NCBI RefSeq assembly: GCF_030162935.1 | Contig: NZ_JASAUZ010000010.1 | Span: forward strand, 1 to 53,947 | Origin: Comamonas halotolerans | GTDB taxonomy: Bacteria; Pseudomonadota; Gammaproteobacteria; Burkholderiales; Burkholderiaceae_C | Reading direction: 5' to 3' | DNA length: 53,947 nucleotides | In this document: positions 1-7,537 of the stretch, in pieces | Numbering within the stretch: position 1 is the first letter of the stretch | Layout: each line of letters opens with the position of its first letter | Translations under genes and position numbers: made by a program | Notes under the pieces: model-generated | What the model was told of the DNA's origin: nothing | What the model saw: the letters and a program-made list of their open reading frames with translations, nothing else | Databases searched by the model: none

Positions 1-51
1 GAGAGTTCCATGACTGGAAGCAAGATTGTGGACTTGGTGGCAAGAGGCTCC

Positions 52-189
52 TTATTTGCTTTCCTCTGGTGCATGAATGGCATCTGCTCCGTGCTTCTCA
101 CCACCCAAATCGACTTGATCACCAAATTGCATAATCATGTAAAGCGAAATGACGGCGAAGATGACAAAGCCCACAGCAATCTTCCACAT
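52..189 (-). CDS. small single-span membrane protein, unknown function
   Basis: A 45-residue peptide. I chose the ATG at 187-189 because an AAGGAG-type ribosome site lies about 7 nt upstream of it; the longer frame has no such site. Residues about 4-23 form one hydrophobic span, followed by a short polar tail rich in Asp, Glu and His. It starts just after the porin terminator, so it is probably transcribed on its own or by read-through. I do not recognise the family and assign no function. Support rests on the strong ribosome site and the membrane-span composition. Confidence 0.6.
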   Translation of the reverse strand: MWKIAVGFVIFAVISLYMIMQFGDQVDLGGEKHGADAIHAPEESK

Positions 190-227
190 AAAAACGTCTC
201 CTTTTTGTATTGATAAAAGTGGGCAGC

Positions 228-261
228 AAGAAAAAAGCCCCAACTCTTGCGAGTTGAGGCT
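228..261 (-). terminator. Rho-independent terminator of the porin gene
   Basis: An 11-bp stem (236-246 with 251-261, one G-U pair, loop TTGC) is followed on the minus strand by a run of T (complement of the A-run 231-236). It lies about 70 nt past the porin stop codon. Confidence 0.85.
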
Positions 262-278
262 TAAACCTTGGAGCAAGC

Positions 279-302
279 CCTGCTTGGATTACACCAAGCA
301 GG
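279..302. repeat. perfect 9-bp inverted repeat downstream of the porin gene
   Basis: CCTGCTTGG (279-287) and CCAAGCAGG (294-302) are separated by 6 nt. It lies between the porin stop and its T-tailed terminator and has no T-run of its own. It may be a 3'-end stabilising hairpin in the porin mRNA. Confidence 0.45.
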
Positions 303-331
303 TATTGCAGAGAACTTACGTTTTATGAGTA

Positions 332-1360
332 TTAGAACAGGTGGCGCACGCCCACTGCAACGGAGCGGAAGTCATCACCGGCATTGCTAACACCATAAGA
401 TGCATCGTTGCCATTGTTGATCTTGGTGAAGTAGCCATACACCTTGGTGCGCTTGCTCAGGTTGTAGTTGTAGCCCAGAGTCCATTGGGTAGCAGAGGTT
501 TTGCTGCCGTCCAGGTCACCCTTGTAGCTTTGTGCACGACCAACGTTGGCGTGGAACTCGGATGCGCCAACGGTGTACATCGCAGCCAGGCGGTAAGCAT
601 GACGCTTGGTGTCGAAGGAGTTGGCATCAACCTTGTAGTACTGGTAGTAGGCACCCAAAGTCAGGTTTTGAATAGCGTAGCTGGCGCGCAGGCCCAGTTG
701 CTGTTCTTTCACATCCAAAGCAGACTCGGTCTTGGCTTGGGTATAGCCCAGACCCAAACCCAGGGGACCATTGTTATAGTTCAGCGCTGCATCGAAAGCG
801 CCCTTGTGTTCGCCCGTAGCGCTCAAGGCAGTTGTGCCAGGCATGCTGGTAGAGCGATCAGCTTTTTCGCCAAAACCGTAGTTGAATTCAGCAGTCAAAC
901 CTCCGAAATCAGGCGAACGGTAGGCAAGTTGATTGCCTTCAGGGAACACGTAGGCATACAGAGCATCAGCAGAAGTGCCGGTGTCATGGTTATGCATGCT
1001 GATGTAGTCAGCGGTGGCCAGGTAAGAACCCACGTTGAATTTACCCATGCGGATGGCACCGAAGCTACCGGACAGGTTGATTTCGCTGTGACGCTTGAAG
1101 TCGAAGCCAGAACCATCGTCAGAGCCAAAGTTACCTTCCAGTTGGAAGCCCGCCTTCAGACCATTTCCCAGATCTTCCACGCCGCGGAAGCCGAGGTAGG
1201 AGCTGTTGCTTTCCATTGCAGCGCGGGTATCACCACCGATTTTCTGGTGTTCTACAGTTGTGTTCACGCGGCCATACAGGGTCACGCTGCTTTGTGCCAA
1301 TGCAGCAGAAGTACCGCAAACAGCCAGAACAGCCAGCATCAGGCGAGTTGTCTTTGTCAT
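332..1360 (-). CDS. Gram-negative trimeric porin (Omp32-like)
   Basis: A 342-residue general porin of the betaproteobacterial type that forms water-filled channels for small, mostly anionic solutes in the outer membrane. The N-terminus is a Sec signal peptide ending in ALAQ, followed by SSVTLYGRVN, the usual first beta-strand of this family. The chain is Gly/Tyr/Asn rich with alternating strand pattern and ends in Phe (GVRHLF), the signal for BAM-dependent insertion. The ATG at 1360 has AGGAA upstream; an in-frame extension to 1450 would precede the signal peptide and is unlikely. It is monocistronic, with a terminator downstream and an unusual tandem repeat in its upstream region (1400-1440). 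Confidence 0.93.
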   Translation of the reverse strand: MTKTTRLMLAVLAVCGTSAALAQSSVTLYGRVNTTVEHQKIGGDTRAAMESNSSYLGFRGVEDLGNGLKAGFQLEGNFGSDDGSGFDFKRHSEINLSGSFGAIRMGKFNVGSYLATADYISMHNHDTGTSADALYAYVFPEGNQLAYRSPDFGGLTAEFNYGFGEKADRSTSMPGTTALSATGEHKGAFDAALNYNNGPLGLGLGYTQAKTESALDVKEQQLGLRASYAIQNLTLGAYYQYYKVDANSFDTKRHAYRLAAMYTVGASEFHANVGRAQSYKGDLDGSKTSATQWTLGYNYNLSKRTKVYGYFTKINNGNDASYGVSNAGDDFRSVAVGVRHLF

Positions 1361-1399
1361 GTTTATTCCTAGGTGGGTTTGAGGGTAGCCAGAAACTTT

Positions 1400-1440
1400 G
1401 GCGTTCGACACATTTAAAGAGGTGTTTGACACTTTAAAGA
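1400..1440. repeat. two tandem ~20-bp repeats upstream of the porin start
   Basis: Positions 1400-1420 and 1421-1440 are adjacent imperfect copies. On the minus strand each reads TCTTTAAA, then GTGTC, then AAC. They lie 40-80 nt upstream of the porin ATG, in the promoter or 5' leader. The AT core TTTAAA and the 20-21-bp period (two helical turns) suit a repeated protein-binding site. No regulator is identified. Confidence 0.55.
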
Positions 1441-1562
1441 TCTCGACCAATTCTAGTTTTACCCAATAGGAAGAAGGCGGTTTTTATGAATATTTGGTGC
1501 CATATGATGTGTGGTAGCAACATTGAGTCGCCATAGGCACTAATAGTGAGCAGCACCGATCA

Positions 1563-1589
1563 ATAAAAACCCCCGCCATGAAGCGGGGG
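1563..1589 (-). terminator. Rho-independent terminator of the MHS transporter gene
   Basis: A perfect 7-bp stem (CCCCCGC 1570-1576 with GCGGGGG 1583-1589) and a 6-nt loop are followed on the minus strand by five T (complement of 1565-1569). It lies 34 nt past the transporter stop codon. Confidence 0.9.
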
Positions 1590-1622
1590 CACCAAAAAGA
1601 GGCAGCTGTAATTTGCTATCGA

Positions 1623-3308
1623 TTAATCGTCTGCGTAAATATCGACATTCTTGGTTTCTGGCAAGAACAGGGTGCCAATGACTGCCGTGACACCTGCAAT
1701 GATGATGGGATACCACAAACCGTTATACATATTGCCGGTCTGCGCAACGATGGCAAAAGACATGGTAGGTAACAAGCCTCCGAACCAGCCATTTCCGATG
1801 TGATAAGGCATGCTCATCGATGTATAGCGGATGCGTGTGGGGAACAACTCGACCAGCATGGCGGCGATAGGGCCGTAGACCATGGTGACCAGCAGAACCA
1901 GATAGAACAGGATGAGAATCATCATCGGTTTGTTCATCTTGGCAGGGTCTGCTTTTTCAGGATATCCATCGTTTTTCAGTGTCTCAGACAAGGTTTTGCT
2001 GAATTCTGCGGACTTGGCCTTCAGCTCTTCGGCGCTAAGACCAACTTGTGAATAGCTTGGAATGCTATGTTCACCAATCTTGATGACGGCAGGGGTGCCT
2101 GCAGGTGCATTCTCCGTGTCATAGCTGACAGAGCGGCTGGCCAGTGCTTGCTTGGCAACGTCGCAAGAGCTGGTGAACTTGGCTGTACCGGTGGGGTTGA
2201 ACTGGAAGGAGCACTCTGCAGGATCAGCAACGATGACGACCTTTGCGTTGGCTTGTGCAGCTGCCAAGTCAGGGTTGGCAGCACTGGTCAGTGCCTTGAA
2301 TACAGGGAAGTAGGTCAATACAGCAAGTGCGCAGCCCAACATGATGATGGGCTTGCGACCGATCTTGTCGGACAGGGAACCAAAGATTACAAAGAAGGGT
2401 GTTCCCAGCAGCAAAGCTGCAGCAATCATGAGGTTGGCGGTGACCGCGTCTACCTTGAGTTGCTGCGTGAGGAAGAACAGCGAATAGAACTGGCCGGTGT
2501 ACCAAACCACGGCTTGTCCAGCGGTAAGACCAATAAGGGCCAACAGCACAATCTTCAGGTTTTTCCATTGGCCGAAGGATTCGGTCAAAGGTGCCTTGGA
2601 TGTCTTGCCTTCGGCCTTCATTTTCTGGAATGCCGGCGACTCATGCAGGGTCATGCGAATCCATACAGAAACTGCCAGCAGCAGGATGGAGACCAGGAAT
2701 GGAATGCGCCAGCCCCAGTCCACAAACTTTTCTTCACCCAAGGTGGTACGTACCCCCAGAATCACCAGCAGGGACAGGAACAGCCCCAAGGTGGCTGTGG
2801 TTTGAATCCATGAAGTGTACGCACCGCGTTTGCCGTGGGGAGCGTGCTCAGCCACGTAGGTTGCTGCGCCACCGTACTCGCCACCGAGAGCCAAGCCTTG
2901 CAGCATGCGCAGAGCAATCAAGATGATTGGAGCAGCAACACCAATGCTGGCGTAGGTCGGCAGGATACCCACGATGAACGTGGAGATACCCATGATCAAG
3001 ATCGTGACCAAGAAGGTGTACTTGCGGCCAATCATGTCGCCCAAGCGGCCGAACACTAGCGCCCCGAATGGGCGCACGATGAAGCCTGCTGCAAATGCCA
3101 GCAACGCAAAGATGAAGGCAGAGCCTGCATCCAAGCCACTGAAGAACTGTTTGGCAATAATGGCTGCGAGTGAGCCATACAGATAGAAGTCGTACCACTC
3201 GAACACGGTTCCGAGGGATGACGCAAAGATGACTTTGCGTTCTTCTGGCGTCATGGGGCGGGCAGCTACGCCTTTCGCTCCTACGCCTTTTGCAGCGTTG
3301 ATGGCCAT
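1623..3308 (-). CDS. MHS-family MFS transporter (metabolite/H+ symporter, ProP/KgtP-like)
   Basis: A 561-residue inner-membrane secondary transporter. Near the N-terminus is FEWYDFYLYG, typical of the metabolite:H+ symporter subfamily, and GRLGDMIGRK is the MFS loop 2-3 signature; GSLSDKIGRK is its repeat in the second half. Longer than the usual ~430-450 residues, it carries an insertion of about 115 residues (roughly 344-459) between predicted spans of the second half, hydrophilic and with two cysteines, which probably faces the periplasm. I chose the ATG at 3308 because AGGAG precedes it by 7 nt; the frame continues to 3356 without a ribosome site. The substrate is probably an organic acid or zwitterion but is not determinable. 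Two perfect palindromes lie upstream. Confidence 0.88.
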   Translation of the reverse strand: MAINAAKGVGAKGVAARPMTPEERKVIFASSLGTVFEWYDFYLYGSLAAIIAKQFFSGLDAGSAFIFALLAFAAGFIVRPFGALVFGRLGDMIGRKYTFLVTILIMGISTFIVGILPTYASIGVAAPIILIALRMLQGLALGGEYGGAATYVAEHAPHGKRGAYTSWIQTTATLGLFLSLLVILGVRTTLGEEKFVDWGWRIPFLVSILLLAVSVWIRMTLHESPAFQKMKAEGKTSKAPLTESFGQWKNLKIVLLALIGLTAGQAVVWYTGQFYSLFFLTQQLKVDAVTANLMIAAALLLGTPFFVIFGSLSDKIGRKPIIMLGCALAVLTYFPVFKALTSAANPDLAAAQANAKVVIVADPAECSFQFNPTGTAKFTSSCDVAKQALASRSVSYDTENAPAGTPAVIKIGEHSIPSYSQVGLSAEELKAKSAEFSKTLSETLKNDGYPEKADPAKMNKPMMILILFYLVLLVTMVYGPIAAMLVELFPTRIRYTSMSMPYHIGNGWFGGLLPTMSFAIVAQTGNMYNGLWYPIIIAGVTAVIGTLFLPETKNVDIYADD

Positions 3309-3406
3309 GTGTTGTCTCCTGAATATGTTTTTGAGCCGCTTGATGCGGGCAATCACATTTTTGGAGTCGGTACTGACCCGCTTCTGACGTCAATCCAACT
3401 ATAACT

Positions 3407-3423
3407 TGCGTCAAACTGACGCA
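3407..3423. promoter_or_regulatory. perfect inverted repeat, candidate operator
   Basis: TGCGTCA (3407-3413) and TGACGCA (3417-3423) are separated by AAC. The site is about 100 nt upstream of the MHS transporter ATG; the related palindrome TGACGTCA lies at 3385-3392. No regulator gene is adjacent. Confidence 0.45.
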
Positions 3424-3463
3424 TCTCTGACAAATTCAGGTCAAACCCGCGCTTGTGATTTCA

Positions 3464-3476
3464 CCTTGTGACAAGG
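3464..3476. promoter_or_regulatory. 13-bp perfect palindrome CCTTGT-G-ACAAGG
   Basis: This lies in the 203-nt gap between the transporter (start 3308) and the DsbA-like gene (stop 3512). A partial copy, CTTGTGA, lies at 3452-3458. It may be an operator for the transporter. Confidence 0.35.
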
Positions 3477-3511
3477 CTTCGATTTCCTAAATGCTGCCGA
3501 GTAATCTGGAA

Positions 3512-4153
3512 TCAGGCTAAACCCGAGGAAATGCCCCTGGCGTTTTCCCAGGTCTTGGATTGGAACCAAGCGTTGCCATCCAGAAAATCACGCAGCATGG
3601 GAAGGCTGTCCATGCCCCAAAAAACCTCCCCTCTAACTTCAAACGCAGGAACTCCAAAGACACCTGCTGCGGATGCCTGCTCGCTGTTGTTGCGCAGCAT
3701 GTGCTTGGATTGCTCTGCGACGTCTGCATGTGTGCGAATGCGTGGCTGCAAGGTGCTCTGCAAGGCTTGCAGTCGCTCGGGGGCCAATGGATCAAGGCCT
3801 CCTTCCCAGACATGCCGAAATACAGTCTCGGTGACATAGCGATTGATGCTGCCGTCAGTACTGGTTTGCAGTGCCAGGCGTAACAACTCAACAGGGTTGA
3901 ATGGATGTACAGCGGGCATCTCCAACGAAAGTCCGTTGTGCTGAGCTAGCCAAAGTGCATGGTGATAGATCCATATGCGCTTTTTGGGAATGGTTGCTGG
4001 CCCCGGATTGCTGTTCTCGCGCAGCAACGCACCAAGTAAAACGGGGCGGTATTCCACATGCACGCTGAGCCCTTGCAGGGTCTGGGGCAACTGCTGGAAA
4101 GCCAACCATGCGTAGGGTGACACAAAATCCAGATGCATGATGATGTGGTGCAT
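3512..4153 (-). CDS. DsbA-family protein, 2-hydroxychromene-2-carboxylate isomerase-like
   Basis: A 213-residue cytoplasmic thioredoxin-fold protein of the kappa-GST/HCCA isomerase group (glutathione-dependent isomerisation in naphthalene-type pathways in the characterised members). After the first strand comes DFVSPYAW, where Ser12 replaces the CxxC of DsbA, as expected for this group. GVFGVPAFEV near residue 170 contains the cis-proline, and the C-terminus has the usual WGMDSLPMLRDFL. I chose the ATG at 4153 (AAGGAAG upstream). It is the last gene of the leucine-catabolism run, 16 nt after the DUF1289 gene. No aromatic-ring pathway surrounds it, so the real substrate is open; disulfide exchange is unlikely without the cysteine pair. 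Confidence 0.85.
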   Translation of the reverse strand: MHHIIMHLDFVSPYAWLAFQQLPQTLQGLSVHVEYRPVLLGALLRENSNPGPATIPKKRIWIYHHALWLAQHNGLSLEMPAVHPFNPVELLRLALQTSTDGSINRYVTETVFRHVWEGGLDPLAPERLQALQSTLQPRIRTHADVAEQSKHMLRNNSEQASAAGVFGVPAFEVRGEVFWGMDSLPMLRDFLDGNAWFQSKTWENARGISSGLA

Positions 4154-4169
4154 GGAGGCTTCCTTGGTG

Positions 4170-4433
4170 TTATGTGGGGGGCGTGCAGCGAGCACGAATG
4201 CGCAACCAGATCTCGCGCTGGGTTAAGGCATCTGCGCTGCCCCATGCGCGCAATTCGTCCAGTGTACGCAAGCATCCGACGCAGTACTGCCGCGCATCAT
4301 CCATGCGGCATACGGATATGCACGGAGATGGCAGGGGCTGCGCGACTGGCTGAGCAGAAAGGTCAATACTGCGAAGTTTGTGTAGCAGTGCGTCTGGCGC
4401 TGGAGGTGGTGTTGTCACAGTGCTAGATCGCAT
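4170..4433 (-). CDS. DUF1289 domain protein, probable metal-binding
   Basis: An 87-residue protein. Residues 38-83 match the DUF1289 pattern: Cys38, Cys42, Cys51 and Cys54, then RTLDE and a tryptophan. The four cysteines suggest a small zinc or Fe-S site; no biochemical role is established for the family. The first ~35 residues are Pro/Ala-rich and unstructured. Its ATG at 4433 lies inside the preceding YbaK-like gene (11-nt overlap), so the two are probably translationally coupled. Confidence 0.85.
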   Translation of the reverse strand: MRSSTVTTPPPAPDALLHKLRSIDLSAQPVAQPLPSPCISVCRMDDARQYCVGCLRTLDELRAWGSADALTQREIWLRIRARCTPPT

Positions 4434-4935
4434 TGCTGCTGTGTTCTTGGGCTACATCAACTACGGGAGCCTGGGCCAGACTTTGTAATTCGGTCAGTGT
4501 CATGGGAAAGACCGCATTGGGGTGCCCTGCTGCTGCCCAAAGCACTTCAAAGCGTGCCAAGCTGCTATCAATCAAGGTGACGGGTGGGTGCAGGTGCGCA
4601 ACAGGGCTGACGCCACCAATGCTGAAGCCGGTTTGCACTTTGACAAATTCCGCATCGGCGCGGCCGATTTTTCCGACCAGAGCGGCGACCTTTTTCTCAT
4701 CGACACGCCGATCTCCAGCTGCAACCACAAGTATGTGGCGCCCATCCTCTTTGCGCTTGAAAATCACACTTTTGGCGACCTGCCCAACCAAAATGCCGAG
4801 CTGATCTGCCGCTTCCTGCGAGGTGCGCGCTGCAGCCTGCAGCATCTGTGGGGCGTGGGTATGGCCAGCATGCTGCAAAAAGCGTGCGACACGTTGCACG
4901 CCTTCTGGCAAGGGAAAGACTTCAGCACCGCACAT
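4423..4935 (-). CDS. YbaK/EbsC-type aminoacyl-tRNA deacylase
   Basis: A 170-residue protein of the YbaK/ProX (INS domain) superfamily, whose members hydrolyse mischarged aminoacyl-tRNAs such as Cys-tRNA-Pro or Ala-tRNA-Pro in the cytoplasm. The domain fills residues ~25-160: KSVIFKR carries the conserved Lys of the active site, GDRRVDEKK follows, and GFSIGGVSPVAH is the Gly-rich substrate-pocket loop of this family. Its ATG follows the HMG-CoA lyase TGA with no gap, so translation is probably coupled. Which amino acid it edits cannot be read from the sequence. Confidence 0.88.
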   Translation of the reverse strand: MCGAEVFPLPEGVQRVARFLQHAGHTHAPQMLQAAARTSQEAADQLGILVGQVAKSVIFKRKEDGRHILVVAAGDRRVDEKKVAALVGKIGRADAEFVKVQTGFSIGGVSPVAHLHPPVTLIDSSLARFEVLWAAAGHPNAVFPMTLTELQSLAQAPVVDVAQEHSSNAI

Positions 4936-5865
4936 TCACACAGCCTCACACACGCTGTCGTTGGCGCGTTTGGCCAAAATGGCCTTGGCAACGCGCGACT
5001 GGGTGGTGCGGCCCAGCGCTGCGCTGATAAAGGCACCGGTGTCTACCAGCTGATCCAGATCCAGGCCGGTTTCAATTCCCATGCCGTGGAGCATGTAGAC
5101 CACGTCTTCGGTCGCCACATTGCCTGTGGCACCCTTGGCATAGGGGCAGCCACCCAGGCCAGCCACAGCCGTGTCAAACTGCCACACACCCATGCTCAAG
5201 GCAGCCAGTGTATTGGCCACCGCTTGGCCGTAGGTGTCGTGGAAGTGCCCGGAAACGTCGTTGATGTCAAAGTGCTGCAGTGTGGCCTCGATGGCTTTGC
5301 GGATCTTGATTGGCGTGCCAACGCCAATCGTGTCTGCCACACCAATGTGCTGCACACCGATGTCTTTCATCAGCTTAGCCAGATACCCGACCTGCTGTGC
5401 GGAAACATCGCCTTCGTAGGGGCAGCCCACAGTGCAGCTCATTGCGCCACGCACATAAATGCCAGCAGCGCGAGCCGCTTGCACCACCGGGGCAAAGCGC
5501 TCGATGCTTTCAGCGATCGAGCAGTTGATGTTCTTTTGGCTAAAGGCTTCGCTGGCGGCACCAAAAACCACGATTTCATCAGGTCTGGTCAAGGCTGCGG
5601 CTTCGTAGCCCTTCATGTTGGGCGTAAGTACCGAATAACGCACTCCGGGCAGGCGCGTGATGCCGTTCATCACCTCAGCGTTATCTGCCATCTGGGGCAC
5701 CCACTTGGGGCTGACAAAGCTGGTCACTTCAATTTCTTTGCAGCCTGCGGCTTGCAGGCGGTGAATCAGTTCGATTTTGGTGGCAGCTGGTACGGGCTGT
5801 TTTTCATTTTGCAGGCCGTCGCGCGGACCAACTTCAACCAGTTTGACGCGGGTGGGGTAAGACAT
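4936..5865 (-). CDS. mvaB: hydroxymethylglutaryl-CoA lyase (leucine catabolism)
   Basis: A 309-residue enzyme that splits 3-hydroxy-3-methylglutaryl-CoA into acetoacetate and acetyl-CoA, the last step of leucine/isovalerate breakdown. EVGPRDGLQNE at residues 11-21 holds the catalytic Arg15 and metal-binding Asp16 of the HMGL-like TIM barrel. FHDTYGQ gives the metal histidine region, and GLGGCPYAKGATGN holds the active-site cysteine of true HMG-CoA lyases and distinguishes it from homocitrate synthases. The ATG at 5865 has AAGGAG upstream. It belongs with the carboxylase and hydratase genes at 8.6-14.4 kb in the same minus-strand run and corresponds to liuE. Confidence 0.95.
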   Translation of the reverse strand: MSYPTRVKLVEVGPRDGLQNEKQPVPAATKIELIHRLQAAGCKEIEVTSFVSPKWVPQMADNAEVMNGITRLPGVRYSVLTPNMKGYEAAALTRPDEIVVFGAASEAFSQKNINCSIAESIERFAPVVQAARAAGIYVRGAMSCTVGCPYEGDVSAQQVGYLAKLMKDIGVQHIGVADTIGVGTPIKIRKAIEATLQHFDINDVSGHFHDTYGQAVANTLAALSMGVWQFDTAVAGLGGCPYAKGATGNVATEDVVYMLHGMGIETGLDLDQLVDTGAFISAALGRTTQSRVAKAILAKRANDSVCEAV

Positions 5866-5894
5866 GGCGGGCTCCTTGTAATACGAGTGGGCTT

Positions 5895-7469
5895 TCATTG
5901 AACGGCCGCAGGGTGCAGTTTTTTGACCTGAGGGAACCAGTCTCCACACAGGCTGTTGTCTGCGGGGGGAGGATAAGCGCCTGCCGCAGTGGTTGTGAAT
6001 GCAGGTAGCTCGGCTTCATAGCCCAGCAGCTGACTGATGGCCTGGGCCGGCATCAGTGTGTTGTAGCGTGGTATGCCATTTTCTGAGACGGCATGCTGGC
6101 CGAGTGCCACCCATTGCTGCCACCAGTTGCCAGCTTGCTGGCGCACGGCCTCGTTGGTCCACAGCAGGAAGGGTACCTCATAGGTGCTACGTGTCACACC
6201 ATGCACATAACTGCCTCCGCACACGGGGAAGTCTTGGCCATGGTCGGAGACATAGACCAAGGCAGTGCGCAATCCCTGGAGTGCATCGAGCTGGGCGATC
6301 CACTGTGACAGCAATTGGCTGGTGTAGTGCATGCTGTTGTCGTATGGGTCATCCCAGATGGCCGAGGCTTCAGGCGTGCGCTTTTCCACGCGCGGGTGAC
6401 TGCCGTAGGTGTGCAAGGTGACAAGCAAGGGCTGTGAGGTCTTCTGTGCGGCTTGCAGCGCGGCTTCCAGATGCGGAGTGAATGCCTCATCGAGTTGACC
6501 ATCTTGCAACTGCATATAGCTGTCAGAGCGCATACGCAGTGCCACATTGGCGAATCCGGGCGCTTGCTGGTTGGCATACACCGCATTTTTGAAGCCCGCC
6601 GCCTTGCCTTGATCCAGATAGGAAGACAGCGAGGTGGTGGGCAGAGGTGTCAGTGACTTGCCTGCAATGATCACGGGCAGTGTTTTGCCCGTATTGTTGC
6701 CGTTGGTGGTCAAAGGCATGCTGACCAAGCCCTGTTTCCAGGGGGCCAAGGCCGCATTGGTGTCATTGCCGGTGTAACCGAGCAAAGACCAGCGATGGGC
6801 GCTGGCGCTTTCTCCCAGAACGACCACCAGCACGTCGACCATGGGCGCGTTGGTTGGGGGCATGACATCGCTTTTCAATGCGGCCAGTTGCGCATTGCGT
6901 TCATAGCGCTCCCAGGACTTCACCATCATGAGTGGGTAGACACGGTCAACGCGGCTGAAGATGCGGTAGATGTCGTAGCCTTTGAACAGACTGACTGCGA
7001 CCCAGAGTAGCCAGATGGCTAAAGTCAGCCACGCTAGGGCGCGCAGCTTGGTATTGCGCAGTGGTTGGGGCAGGCGCCAAAGGTGGATGCAGGCCCACAG
7101 TGCGGGTAGCGCCCACGCCAGCATCAGTGCGGCATCGGCAAGTCGAAAGGACAAGGCGTATTCCAGCGCTTCCGTCGCATTGGAGCCCAGGATGGATTGC
7201 CAGAAGAACTCGTCAGGCAGGCTGTGCACCGCGAAAAAATAGCCCAAAAAACACATGCCCACCACCCACAGCAGCACCACGGCAATGCGCGTGGTGACCT
7301 GTGAAAGCAAGATGCCCATCAGCAGCAGCGCAGAAAGCAAAACCTCGGTGGCACTGCGTGCGTTGGGCCACATCCACACCAAAGGGATGAACAGCCACAA
7401 CCAAGCCAGCAAGGTCAACAGTTTGGAGGACAGGCCAGGAGTGGGTGCGGCAGGGGCGGAGGCGTTCAT
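5895..7469 (-). CDS. alkaline-phosphatase-superfamily phosphoethanolamine transferase-like membrane protein
   Basis: A 524-residue protein of the EptA/CptA type, which in known members moves phosphoethanolamine from phosphatidylethanolamine onto lipid A, core sugars or glucans at the periplasmic face. Residues ~18-165 contain about five hydrophobic spans; the periplasmic sulfatase-like domain follows. VVLGESASAHRWSLLGY near residue 216-232 is the nucleophile motif, with Ser221 where EptA and MCR have Thr. YVSDHGQDF and a later VHG are the zinc ligands. I chose the ATG at 7469; the frame extends to a TTG at 7541 that overlaps the upstream stop and has no ribosome site. The acceptor substrate is unknown. 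No two-component regulator is near. Confidence 0.85.
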   Translation of the reverse strand: MNASAPAAPTPGLSSKLLTLLAWLWLFIPLVWMWPNARSATEVLLSALLLMGILLSQVTTRIAVVLLWVVGMCFLGYFFAVHSLPDEFFWQSILGSNATEALEYALSFRLADAALMLAWALPALWACIHLWRLPQPLRNTKLRALAWLTLAIWLLWVAVSLFKGYDIYRIFSRVDRVYPLMMVKSWERYERNAQLAALKSDVMPPTNAPMVDVLVVVLGESASAHRWSLLGYTGNDTNAALAPWKQGLVSMPLTTNGNNTGKTLPVIIAGKSLTPLPTTSLSSYLDQGKAAGFKNAVYANQQAPGFANVALRMRSDSYMQLQDGQLDEAFTPHLEAALQAAQKTSQPLLVTLHTYGSHPRVEKRTPEASAIWDDPYDNSMHYTSQLLSQWIAQLDALQGLRTALVYVSDHGQDFPVCGGSYVHGVTRSTYEVPFLLWTNEAVRQQAGNWWQQWVALGQHAVSENGIPRYNTLMPAQAISQLLGYEAELPAFTTTAAGAYPPPADNSLCGDWFPQVKKLHPAAVQ

Positions 7470-7537
7470 TGCAAACAAGGCGAGGCGGGCAAAAGGCGCA
7501 TTCTGAAGGAGGTGTAAACCTTGGTTGATGCTGCGCG

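Noticed and set aside
10..213. 67-aa plus-strand frame at the left edge
   Set aside because: Antisense to the small membrane peptide, which has a strong ribosome site.
341..1372. Long plus-strand frame opposite the porin gene (343 aa)
   Set aside because: Translation is low-complexity Ala/Val/Gln with no domain; the opposite strand encodes a clear porin with signal peptide and C-terminal Phe.
4522..5901. Long plus-strand frame (459 aa) opposite YbaK-like and HMG-CoA lyase genes
   Set aside because: Shadow of GC-rich codons; His/Ala-rich translation with no motif, while the minus strand has intact enzyme signatures.
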